Shown in pieces: positions 1-8,081 of a stretch of DNA of 64,000 bases. Source of the stretch: Streptomyces sp. HNM0574. GTDB taxonomy: Bacteria > Actinomycetota > Actinomycetes > Streptomycetales > Streptomycetaceae. The position numbers and the translations under genes are program-made. The notes beneath the pieces are model-generated. The model searched no databases. It saw only the letters and a list, made by a program, of their open reading frames with translations, and was not told the DNA's origin. Position 1 is the first letter of the stretch. Every line of letters starts with the position of its first letter. The DNA is taken from assembly GCF_012726235.1 (NCBI RefSeq), contig NZ_JAASAH010000003.1:1-64000 (forward strand), given 5' to 3'.

Positions 1-190
1 CCGGGCCACCCCGTACGCCGTGGCCGTTCGCGCCGTTCCCCGCGCCCCCTTCCACGGGCGCGCCCCGCTGCTTCCGGTGCGGCGCCGTCGTGGCTTGTCG
101 CGCCGTTCCCCGCGCCCCCGATCGCGGGCCCGCGCGGGGTGCGCAACCGGCGTCGCCGGGCCGCCCCGTACAGCCGTGGCAAGCCCCCGC
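1..190. repeat. Mosaic intergenic repeat, cluster 1 (two core copies)
   Basis: This stretch is non-coding and holds two copies of the 22-nt core found in four other gaps of the window (27-48 and 97-118, here the ccgttcccc variant). The flanking modules also recur: a block like gccaccccgtacgccgtggc at about 5-24, and gtgcggcgccgtcgtggc at about 76-94. It sits just past the stop of the minus-strand AraC-type gene. Read along that gene, the core is GGGGCGCGGGGAAC followed by GGCGCGA. Its function is unknown. The cluster may extend beyond the left edge of the window. Confidence 0.75.
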
Positions 191-197
191 CCGGGCC

Positions 198-1067
198 TCA
201 CTCCCGCTCCACCGGAATCCACAGCTCCGCCTCCGCGTGGGTGCCGTCGTCCGACACCGTGGTGCGGGAGAGGGACGGGCCGGGGCGGCTGCGGTACGGG
301 TTCGACGGGAACCACTGGGTGTACACGTCCCGCCAGAGGTACTGGACGGCCTGCGGGAACGCGCCCGAGGACTCGAACACCGCCCACGTCCCCGGCCCCA
401 CGTCCAGCCGCTCCGAGGCACCCGGCACCTCCGTCCCGCTCACCACCCCGTGGAAGTAGTCGATCTCGGTGCCCTCCGTGTCGTCCGCCGCGTGGTTGCT
501 GACGGCCGCCACGACGCCGCCGGGCTCCCCGGCCGCGCACTCCTCCCAGCGCCCCAGCGTCTCCCTCCCGATGCTCCGCACGAACTCCACGATGGCCGGG
601 TTCATCCCCTCGTAGACCAGCGGGACCCGCGTCCCCCTGCCCACCATCCGGAACCCGTCCCGCTCCACGATCCGGTACCGCATGCTGCTGCTCCCTTCGA
701 CGATCAGCCGGAAGGACATCCGCGGCTGGGAGTACAGCGCCGCACCCGTCCGCCGCGCCGCACCGGGACCGATCCCGTGCAGCGCGCGGAACGCACGCGC
801 GAACGCCTCGCCCGAGCCGTAGCCGTACCGCACCGCGACATCGAGCAACGTCCGCTCCCCGGCGAGCACTTCGGCCCCGGCCAGCGTCAGCCGCCGGCGC
901 CGGACGTACTCGGAGAGCGGGATGCCCGCCAGCGCCGAGAACATCCGCCGGAAGTGGTACTCCGACGTCACCGCGATCCGCGCCGCCTCGGCCGCGTCCA
1001 GCGGCTCACCAAGATGCTCCTCGATGTACTCCATGGCCAGATTCAGCCACTCCAGCACCCCAGCCAC
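198..1067 (-). CDS. AraC-family transcriptional regulator with GyrI-like effector domain
   Basis: This is a cytoplasmic DNA-binding regulator of about 289 residues. The first 95 or so residues form the AraC double helix-turn-helix (YHFRRMFSALAGIPLSEYVR, then GYGSGEAFARAFRALHG). The rest, from about residue 130 (MSFRLIVEG, MRYRIVERDGFRMVGRG), looks like the GyrI/Rob-type ligand-binding domain, so it probably senses a small hydrophobic or cationic ligand. The reading frame opens upstream to 1118. I prefer the GTG at 1067, which follows AAGGGAAGG; GTG 1058 is the alternative. An APH-fold kinase gene lies 136 bp upstream on the same strand, but no shared transcript is evident. The target genes cannot be read from the sequence. 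Confidence 0.85.
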   Translation of the reverse strand: MAGVLEWLNLAMEYIEEHLGEPLDAAEAARIAVTSEYHFRRMFSALAGIPLSEYVRRRRLTLAGAEVLAGERTLLDVAVRYGYGSGEAFARAFRALHGIGPGAARRTGAALYSQPRMSFRLIVEGSSSMRYRIVERDGFRMVGRGTRVPLVYEGMNPAIVEFVRSIGRETLGRWEECAAGEPGGVVAAVSNHAADDTEGTEIDYFHGVVSGTEVPGASERLDVGPGTWAVFESSGAFPQAVQYLWRDVYTQWFPSNPYRSRPGPSLSRTTVSDDGTHAEAELWIPVERE

Positions 1068-1203
1068 CGTCCTTCCCTTTACCGACCCCCACGCTAGGAA
1101 CACCCAGCGGTCCCGCACCCGACATCCTGTGCCGGGTGCGGTCGGGTGGGGGGCTCAGCCTGTCGGCCGTATCGCGTGCGGTGGCGGGACGGTCCGCTCC
1201 GGT

Positions 1204-2166
1204 TCAGCCCAACGCGTCCATCAGGGCGGTGACATAGGCGTCCAGCCGCTGCTCCACGGCTCGCGTCGTCAGATCGGGCCTCCCGGCTTCCCGCCATGCC
1301 CGCGCCACCGCCTGCACTTCCTCCGAGAACGCCAGCCCGTCCCGCACCAGCCAGTACAGCCGCTCACCGGCGGCAGTGGTCAGCGCCCCGCCGGCCTCCC
1401 GGTACGCCTCGGCGAACCGCAGGCCCCACTCCGGGCCGTGCAGCAGCGCGAGGATGGTCGAACAGTGCGCCACATCGAGATCCGCCGGGCCCCAGGACGT
1501 CGCCGCCCAGTCGACGACGCCGGTGATCCGAGGGCCTGCCGGGCCGTGCTGCGGCACGTCGAAGAGCACGTTGCCCGGCTGGAAGTCCCGGTGCAGGAAA
1601 CGCCCTTCACCCGGCGGAGCGGGCCTGCGGATCACGTCGACCGCCGCTGCCCATGCCGCCGCGTCGGCGCCCCTCGGCACCACGACCGTGTCGGCGGTCG
1701 TCAACGTCTCGTACTGCCGGGGCCGTTGGGCGGGCCGCACCGCGTGGATCGCCACGAGTTGACGGGCCAGCAGCGGGACCCGTGCCTCCACCCCTTCGTC
1801 CTCCAGGACCGTCCGGCCCGCCAGATGTGTCATCAGAAGCGACGGATACTCGCAACACCTGGCGTCCGGATCGACCGCGACGAGTGCGGGAGCCGGCACG
1901 TCCGTCCCCGCGAGCAGGGACAGCACCTCGGCCTCGTCGGCCATCCACTCCTCGGCCCGCTCCACGAAGAACGGCTCGACGAAGCTGCGCAGCACCAGAT
2001 GACGGGTCCCCCCGTCCGGCGTGCGGATGCCCAGCCTCCGCACCTCGGCCGTGATGCCGCCGCGCAACACCTCGGCCCCGACGACGCGTTCGCCGTACCC
2101 GAGCTGCCGTCTCACCCAGTCCAGCGTCAACGGCCGGACAACCGCGGCCTCGTCATGATCGGTCAC
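1204..2166 (-). CDS. Aminoglycoside phosphotransferase (APH)-fold kinase
   Basis: A 320-residue protein kinase-like phosphotransferase. The catalytic loop HRDFQPGNVLF lies at residues 192-202 (Asp194 as catalytic base, Asn199 as metal ligand), and VVDW at 217-220 supplies the metal-binding Asp219. The N-lobe has a short beta-rich nucleotide-binding region. This fold covers antibiotic kinases, homoserine or choline kinases and acyl-CoA dehydrogenase-linked kinases, so the substrate cannot be named from the sequence, and resistance should not be assumed. It is transcribed toward the AraC-type gene, with an 85-bp or larger gap between them. The 210-bp gap to the RHS gene on the opposite strand holds both promoters; I see no clear operator in it. 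Confidence 0.82.
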   Translation of the reverse strand: MTDHDEAAVVRPLTLDWVRRQLGYGERVVGAEVLRGGITAEVRRLGIRTPDGGTRHLVLRSFVEPFFVERAEEWMADEAEVLSLLAGTDVPAPALVAVDPDARCCEYPSLLMTHLAGRTVLEDEGVEARVPLLARQLVAIHAVRPAQRPRQYETLTTADTVVVPRGADAAAWAAAVDVIRRPAPPGEGRFLHRDFQPGNVLFDVPQHGPAGPRITGVVDWAATSWGPADLDVAHCSTILALLHGPEWGLRFAEAYREAGGALTTAAGERLYWLVRDGLAFSEEVQAVARAWREAGRPDLTTRAVEQRLDAYVTALMDALG

Positions 2167-2376
2167 CGTGCCACCCCATCATCCCGACGGCGACACATCG
2201 AGCGGTTTTCCGCGGCTTTGCGAGGTCCGACCGGCACCACGGCTCCGTACCGGCCACGCTTGTCACAGGACTGCGACAAGCGGCTGACCAGCAGTTCCGA
2301 GGTACCGCCTACGGAGCGATACTGACCGGTGCACGTCTGACCGAGGCGTGTTCACACGGGGCTTGGGGGCCGGGGG

Positions 2377-5300
2377 ATGGGTTACACACTGCCGGGGTGG
2401 GTCGACGAGATCCTGGAGTTCATCGGGATCAACTTCCCCAATGTCGACGAGGACGACTACCGCGAAATGGCCGACTCCCTCAGGGAGTTCGCGGACGATT
2501 TCGAGGGCAAGGGCGCGGATGCCCACCGGGCGATCGGCCGTGTGCTGTCGGCCTCCGAAGGGTGGGCGAAGGACTCGCTCGAGTCCCACTGGGGAAAGGT
2601 GAAGTCCGGTCACCTCGACGAAGTCCCGGGGATCGCGAAGAACTTCGCCGGCGGGCTGGATCTCACGGCGGACATCATCGCCGGGATGAAGCGGAAGGCC
2701 GAGGTCGAGCTCGGCGTCATGGCCGCCTCCATCGGCATCGCCGTCGGCCTGTCCGTCGTCACCGGCGGCCTGTCCGCGCTCATCGGCGCGGCGGAGACGG
2801 CGGCGATGCGGCAGTTGATCAAGCGCATCATCGACGAGGCCGCGGAACGCATCGTCGAAGAGGTCGTCGCCCAACTGACCGAGCCGGTCACCGAGAAGTT
2901 CAACAAGATCGTCGAAGACACCCTGCTCGACATCGCCGACGACGCCCTCGCCCTCCCGCCGGGCACCGGCGCCGGCGCCCCGGCGCTGCCGTCCGGCTCC
3001 GGTGACGGCGGAGGCCACGGCGGCGGGGGCATGCAGCTCAACAGTGCCGGGGGCGGTGGTGGTGGCGGGAAGGTGAAGATCGACCCCGACGAACACGACC
3101 AGGGCGCCGACAAACTGTCCCGTACCGGCACGGACATGCAGACCAACGGCCTCAGGGCCATCGACCGCGCGAAATCGGCGCACGGTCGCGCCAAGGGCAA
3201 GGGTGAGGTCCTCACCCAGGTGGTCGACGAGGTCGCCGAAGGTGCCCTCGGCGCAGCCGAGAAGGTCGTCAAGCGCGTCGGCAAGCACCTCGGCGAGACG
3301 GCGCCCAACGCGATGAAGCTGCAGGCCAAGCGCCACCGCGACAACGAGCAGGGCGTCGTCGACGACCTGACGAAGATCGGCAAGGGCAAGGACGGAGGCG
3401 ACGGACCCGGCGGACCAGGGGGCAACGACGGCGGTCGCCCCTCGGACGTACGCCCCGGCTCCACCAACGGCGCGACGGACGACCCGCATCTGACCGGTCG
3501 CGGCACCGATGACCGGTTCTGCGAGAACGACCCCGTCGACGTCGCCAGCGGCGAGCTGCTGCACAAGCAGGTGGATGTCGACCTGCCCGGGGTGCTCCCG
3601 TTGCGGCTCGTGCGTGCGCACCTGTCCTCGTACCGGTACGGGCAGTTCTTCGGCCCGTCCTGGGCCTCCACCCTGGACGAGCGGCTCGAGGTCACGGAGG
3701 ACGGCGTGATCTGGGCCCGCGAGGACGGCTCCCTGCTGCGTTACGCCGAACTCCCGGCCCCGGGAAGCAAGATCCCCGTCCATCCCGTGACGGGGAAGCC
3801 CCTCCCCCTGGCTCACACCGGAACCGGAGCCCTGGGCGAATCCACCTACGAGATCACCGATCCGCGGACGGGCCGGGTCCGGTCATTCGCCGACAGTCCG
3901 TCGAAGTCGGGCTGGTTCTGGCTCCGTCACATCACCGACCGGAACGGCAACGAGATCGCCATATCCCGCCGGGCGGACGGCACTCCGACGACGCTGAACC
4001 ACACCGGGGGTTACGTCGTCCGTGTCCACGCCGAGAACGGCCGGTGCACCCGGCTCACGCTCGACGCGCCGGACGGTTCGCTGGAGCTGAAGTCGTACAG
4101 GTTCGAGGGAGGAGACAACGTCACCCACGTGATCAACTCCTCCGGCGGAGCGCTGGAGTTCGACTACGACGGCCTGGGCCGCATGGCCTCCTGGACCGAC
4201 CGGAACGGGTCGACCTTCCGGTACGAGTACGACGATCAGCACCGTGTCGTCCGCACGATCGGGCCCGACGGTTACCTGTCCTCCCGCTTCGTCTACGACC
4301 GGGTCCGGCGCACCACCAGGTACACCGACTCCCAAGGTGCCGCCACGGTGTACCTGTTCAACGCGCGGCACCAGCCGGTTGCCGAGACAGACGCGCTCGG
4401 CAACACCACACAGCGGGTGTGGGACGAGCACGGGAACGTGCTGAGCAGGACCGATCCGGCAGGCCACGAGACGCGTTACGTCTACGACTCCGCGCACAAC
4501 GTGACCGAGGTGCACGCCCCGGACGGCACGGTCGCATCGGTGACGTACAACGATCTGAACCTGCCGGCCGAGATCACCGCAGCGGACGGCTCCGTCTGGC
4601 GGCAGACTTTCGACGGTCTGGGAAACCTGACCGAACGGGTCGCGCCGGACAGTGCCGTCACCCGCTTCGCGTACGACAGCACCGGGGCCGTGACCGCGAT
4701 CACCGGAGCAGCGGGGATGGTGTCCCGGTACCGGAACAACGCGGCCGGTCTGCCGGTCTTCTACACCGACCCGCACGGCCACACCGCCGATCTGGAACGG
4801 GACGCCCTCGGCCGGCCAAGCCGCATGACCGACGCCCTGGGTGCGGTCACACGGCTGGAACACAGCATCGAGGGCAAACTCACCGCACGCACACTGCCGG
4901 ACGGCGCACAGGAGATCTGGCGCTGGGACGGGGAAGGCAATCTCGTCGAGCACGTCAACGCCATCGGCGGCGTCACGGCGTTCGGCTACACCCACTTCGA
5001 CAAGCTGGTCTCCCGCACCACCCCGGACGGGGCCACGTACGCCTTCGACCACGACACCGAACTGCGGCTGACCAAGGTCACCGGCCCGACGGGACTGACC
5101 TGGCAATACGCCTACAGCCCCACGGGCCGCCTGGTCGCCGAGACCGACTTCGACGGACGCACACAGACCTACACACAGGACGTGTGCGGACGCCGCACGT
5201 CCCGGACCACTCCCACCGGCGAGCGGATCACCTACGAGCGCGACCCGTTCGGACGGATACTGCGACGCGACGCCGCCGGTTCCGTCACCACGTACCGGTA

Positions 5301-6972
5301 CGACCGCGGCGGACGCCTCCTCCAGGCAACCGACGCCTCCGGGGCGGTGACGGTGGAGCGCGACCCGCGCGGACGGGTACTGAGCGAGACCGTCGACGGC
5401 CGCACCGTCCACTACCGCTACGACGAACAGGGCCGCCGGGTCCTGCGCACCACACCGACCGGGGCCACCACCCGCTACGGGTACGACGCCGTCGGCCGCA
5501 CCCGGCAACTGGACCTGGACGGGTATGCCCTGCTCTTCGAGCACGACGCCGTCGGCCGGGAGACCGCCCGCAGCTTCGGCCACGAGGACAGCCCGGTGGC
5601 CATCACCTCCAGCTGGGACGTGGCCGGCCGCCTGGTCGCCCGTACGGCGGCGGTGCCGGGCAGCACCCTCACCTCCCGCACGTACGACTACCGCGCCGAC
5701 GGACACCTCGCCTCCGTCACCGACGATCTGACCGGCGTGAGCCGGGAGTTCGAACTGGACCCGCTGGGCCGGCCCCTCGGCGTCTCCGCCCAGGACTGGG
5801 CCGAGTCCTACACGTACGACCCGATCGGCAATCAGACCTGGGCCGCATGGCCGGCCGAAGCAGGCCGGTCCGAAGCGCTCGGTGACCGCGAGTACAGCGG
5901 CACCCGGCTGTTCGTCGCCGGAGACGTCCACTACGAGTACGACGCGGCAGGCCGCACCGTGCTGCGCCGGCGGAAGCGCCTGTCCCGTAAGCCCGACACC
6001 TGGCACTACGAGTGGGACGCCCTGGACCGCCTCGTCGCCTGCACCACCCCTGACGGCACACGCTGGGTCTACACGTACGACGCCCTGGGACGCCGTACCA
6101 CCAAGCAGCGCCTCGGTGGCGACGGCGAAACCCCGGTGGAGGCCGTGTACTTCACCTGGGACGGCACCCGCCTGGCGGAGGAGCACGCGACGGCGACGGG
6201 CGTCACCACTACCTGGGAGCACGACGGCCACATCCCGCTCGCCCAGTACGAGCGCAAGCACCTCACCGAGGAGGAAGTCGACTCACGCTTCTTCGCCATC
6301 GCCACCGACCTGGCAGGCACCCCGACCGAGCTGTTCAGCGAGACCGGGGAGATCTCCTGGCAGGCCCGCGCCACCGTCTGGGGCACCACCGGCTGGAACC
6401 GCGACGCCACCGCGTACACACCCCTGCGGCATCCGGGCCAGTACGCCGACCCCGAGACCGGCCTGCACCACAACCTCTACCGCCACTACGACCCCGACGC
6501 AGCCAGGTACAACAGCCCGGACCCCCTGGGCCTGTCCCCCGCCCCGAACCCGGCTGCATGGGTGATCAACCCGTGGAGCTGGCTCGACCCCCTCGGCCTG
6601 GAGAGCTGCGAGGACGAGATCCCCAAGGCCGGCAGGACCTACGAAGAGGCCAAGGCGGACGCCCTTCGCGATGCCGGAATTCCCGAGGGCGCCGAGCCCA
6701 TCGACGTCGACGAGTGGGTTTCGGCCCGCGGTCCGGAGTACGCCGGGGCCAAGCAGCTTCTCAACGACGACGGCTCACCGATCTTCTACACGGAAGAGAC
6801 CTACGAGCACCCCAACGGCAATGACATGGTGGTCTTCCAGGACCATTGGTTCGGTCACCAGAAGCCGGGTGAGGACGGCTACCAGCCGCCTCATGTCCAC
6901 GTCCGGCCGTTCGAGGACACCCGGAACGGTCAGATCCCGGGTTGCGAGGAGCACTACTACTATGACCGCTGA
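2377..6972 (+). CDS. RHS-repeat polymorphic toxin with C-terminal HNH/EndoVII-like nuclease
   Basis: A 1531-residue contact-dependent or secreted toxin. Residues 1-190 form a helical WXG100/ESX-like region (SASEGWAKDSLE) with a hydrophobic helix near 110-135 and no signal peptide. A Gly/Asp-rich linker follows. A DUF6531-like region begins near residue 384 (CENDPVDVASGELL). Then come some 25 RHS/YD repeats (patterns such as YDAVGRT and YDALGRR) and the RHS core end (RYNSPDPLGL, WLDPLGL) near 1385-1408, where family members cut themselves. The last 122 residues (from about 6604) are the variable toxin: QDHWFGH, PPHVHVRP and EEHYYYD resemble the HHH-type HNH/EndoVII nucleases. That assignment is from memory. 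The downstream immunity gene overlaps its last 11 nt. ATG 2377 is preceded by a G-rich stretch. Confidence 0.9.
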   Translation: MGYTLPGWVDEILEFIGINFPNVDEDDYREMADSLREFADDFEGKGADAHRAIGRVLSASEGWAKDSLESHWGKVKSGHLDEVPGIAKNFAGGLDLTADIIAGMKRKAEVELGVMAASIGIAVGLSVVTGGLSALIGAAETAAMRQLIKRIIDEAAERIVEEVVAQLTEPVTEKFNKIVEDTLLDIADDALALPPGTGAGAPALPSGSGDGGGHGGGGMQLNSAGGGGGGGKVKIDPDEHDQGADKLSRTGTDMQTNGLRAIDRAKSAHGRAKGKGEVLTQVVDEVAEGALGAAEKVVKRVGKHLGETAPNAMKLQAKRHRDNEQGVVDDLTKIGKGKDGGDGPGGPGGNDGGRPSDVRPGSTNGATDDPHLTGRGTDDRFCENDPVDVASGELLHKQVDVDLPGVLPLRLVRAHLSSYRYGQFFGPSWASTLDERLEVTEDGVIWAREDGSLLRYAELPAPGSKIPVHPVTGKPLPLAHTGTGALGESTYEITDPRTGRVRSFADSPSKSGWFWLRHITDRNGNEIAISRRADGTPTTLNHTGGYVVRVHAENGRCTRLTLDAPDGSLELKSYRFEGGDNVTHVINSSGGALEFDYDGLGRMASWTDRNGSTFRYEYDDQHRVVRTIGPDGYLSSRFVYDRVRRTTRYTDSQGAATVYLFNARHQPVAETDALGNTTQRVWDEHGNVLSRTDPAGHETRYVYDSAHNVTEVHAPDGTVASVTYNDLNLPAEITAADGSVWRQTFDGLGNLTERVAPDSAVTRFAYDSTGAVTAITGAAGMVSRYRNNAAGLPVFYTDPHGHTADLERDALGRPSRMTDALGAVTRLEHSIEGKLTARTLPDGAQEIWRWDGEGNLVEHVNAIGGVTAFGYTHFDKLVSRTTPDGATYAFDHDTELRLTKVTGPTGLTWQYAYSPTGRLVAETDFDGRTQTYTQDVCGRRTSRTTPTGERITYERDPFGRILRRDAAGSVTTYRYDRGGRLLQATDASGAVTVERDPRGRVLSETVDGRTVHYRYDEQGRRVLRTTPTGATTRYGYDAVGRTRQLDLDGYALLFEHDAVGRETARSFGHEDSPVAITSSWDVAGRLVARTAAVPGSTLTSRTYDYRADGHLASVTDDLTGVSREFELDPLGRPLGVSAQDWAESYTYDPIGNQTWAAWPAEAGRSEALGDREYSGTRLFVAGDVHYEYDAAGRTVLRRRKRLSRKPDTWHYEWDALDRLVACTTPDGTRWVYTYDALGRRTTKQRLGGDGETPVEAVYFTWDGTRLAEEHATATGVTTTWEHDGHIPLAQYERKHLTEEEVDSRFFAIATDLAGTPTELFSETGEISWQARATVWGTTGWNRDATAYTPLRHPGQYADPETGLHHNLYRHYDPDAARYNSPDPLGLSPAPNPAAWVINPWSWLDPLGLESCEDEIPKAGRTYEEAKADALRDAGIPEGAEPIDVDEWVSARGPEYAGAKQLLNDDGSPIFYTEETYEHPNGNDMVVFQDHWFGHQKPGEDGYQPPHVHVRPFEDTRNGQIPGCEEHYYYDR

Positions 6973-7456
6973 TTCCGCGCTCCGGCCGGCCAATCCGCAG
7001 CAACTGACCGACCTGTACGGCCGGTTCCCGGAGTACGGCCGGCTGCGCATCCGGTCGGTCAACGTGAACCCGTACGGGCCGACACTGACCCTGCGGGTCG
7101 ACCTGCCCGAGGGGCCGGAAGCGCCACCGGAGCAGTGGCAAACCGCCGAGTGCGACACCGTGCAGTGCCACTTCCAGTTCCAGGCCGTGGAAAATCTCGC
7201 GCTGTCCCGCTGGGAACCTCCGACGGAGGCACACCTCAAGGCTTCACGGCTCACCGACCGCACCACCGAAGTCCGTGTCACGGGGGCGGGCATCGCCCTG
7301 ACGTTCCAGGCACATCCGCAGTTCCTCATCCGGCACATCAGCGGATTCCGCTCCGGGACCACAAGCCCCGAGCACCACTACCTGAACAGGTTGGACGCCA
7401 AGCTGCACGGCACCGGCGAGCCCGCGACGACCACGGAGACCTTCCATGCCCGCTGA
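6962..7456 (+). CDS. Immunity protein, Imm50-like (first of tandem pair)
   Basis: A 164-residue protein with no signal peptide or membrane segment. The pattern LTDLYGRFPEY ... LTLRVDLPEGPEAPPEQW ... VQCHFQFQAVENLALSRW is what I recall for the Imm50 family of polymorphic toxin systems (LxDLPxxPxxPPxxW and a VxxLxLxxW strand). It should bind and neutralise the RHS nuclease domain encoded immediately upstream. The open frame extends far upstream inside the RHS gene, but ATG 6962 is the only start that gives a family-like N-terminus. It overlaps the RHS stop by 11 nt (ATGACCGCTGA), which points to translational coupling. Confidence 0.8.
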   Translation: MTADSALRPANPQQLTDLYGRFPEYGRLRIRSVNVNPYGPTLTLRVDLPEGPEAPPEQWQTAECDTVQCHFQFQAVENLALSRWEPPTEAHLKASRLTDRTTEVRVTGAGIALTFQAHPQFLIRHISGFRSGTTSPEHHYLNRLDAKLHGTGEPATTTETFHAR

Positions 7457-7847
7457 CTGGACCGAGCTCCTGGCCGACCTCGGCGCTCTGACCGACGTGT
7501 ACTCCACCGTCCCCGCGCTGGACCGCTGCACGCTCCACTACCTGCACTTCGACGAGCGCGGCACTTCCGCCACGCTCGGCCTCAGCACCGGCGACCTGCC
7601 GGACCGCCCCCTGCCGGAGTGGGAAACCAAGCCGTTCAACCGCCTCACCTTCTACCTCGTATGCGAGGAGCTCACGGGAGTCGAGTTGAACGGCTGGGGG
7701 TTCCCGACGCCCACGCTCGAACTGGCCTCGGCCACGGGCGGAGTGAGCGTAGTGGCGGAAAACGAAAGCGCTTCGCTGCGCCTCACCGCCAAGTCCGTGC
7801 GCATCGCGGATGTGCGGACCACCCTGGTCTCGGAGACCGCCACCTGA
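7446..7847 (+). CDS. Immunity protein, Imm50-like paralogue (second of tandem pair)
   Basis: A 133-residue protein. It aligns by eye with the preceding immunity protein: LTDVYSTVPAL against LTDLYGRFPEY, then LGLSTGDLPDRPLPEW against LRVDLPEGPEAPPEQW, and LTGVELNGWG against NLALSRWE. It is shorter at the C-terminus. Its ATG lies inside the end of the upstream gene with the overlap ATGCCCGCTGA, one base different from the RHS-immunity junction. It may be a second or diverged antidote, possibly an orphan against toxin variants of other strains. A 13-bp terminator stem follows 121 bp after the stop. Confidence 0.78.
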   Translation: MPADWTELLADLGALTDVYSTVPALDRCTLHYLHFDERGTSATLGLSTGDLPDRPLPEWETKPFNRLTFYLVCEELTGVELNGWGFPTPTLELASATGGVSVVAENESASLRLTAKSVRIADVRTTLVSETAT

Positions 7848-7968
7848 ACGCGAAATGTTCCCTCCACAGGCCGAGTTCCGGCGCCTCTGTCTTGTACGGG
7901 CACCGGCGTTCTGGACGGGCCTCCCATCGGCCTCTGCCCAGAGCCCCGGTAGCCGCTGCACCGACAGA

Positions 7969-8012
7969 ACAGTGAGGGCCGCCCCCCCCTTCCGGGAGAC
8001 GGCCCTCACTGT
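7969..8012. terminator. Bidirectional terminator between RHS/immunity operon and serA
   Basis: A perfect 13-bp stem, ACAGTGAGGGCCG (7969-7981) paired with 8000-8012, closes an 18-nt C-rich loop. It lies between the convergent immunity gene and serA. There is no long T tract, as is common in Streptomyces. Confidence 0.8.
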
Positions 8013-8081
8013 CAATGATGACGCCTCGTCGGGCTCGCCCGACCCCGCGTTTCAGATGTCGGGAAGAGCTCCCTCGAAGGC

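Noticed and set aside
1204..2166. Reading the APH-fold gene as an aminoglycoside resistance gene.
   Set aside because: The fold is shared by many kinases, and nothing in the sequence or neighbours (no aminoglycoside genes) supports antibiotic specificity.
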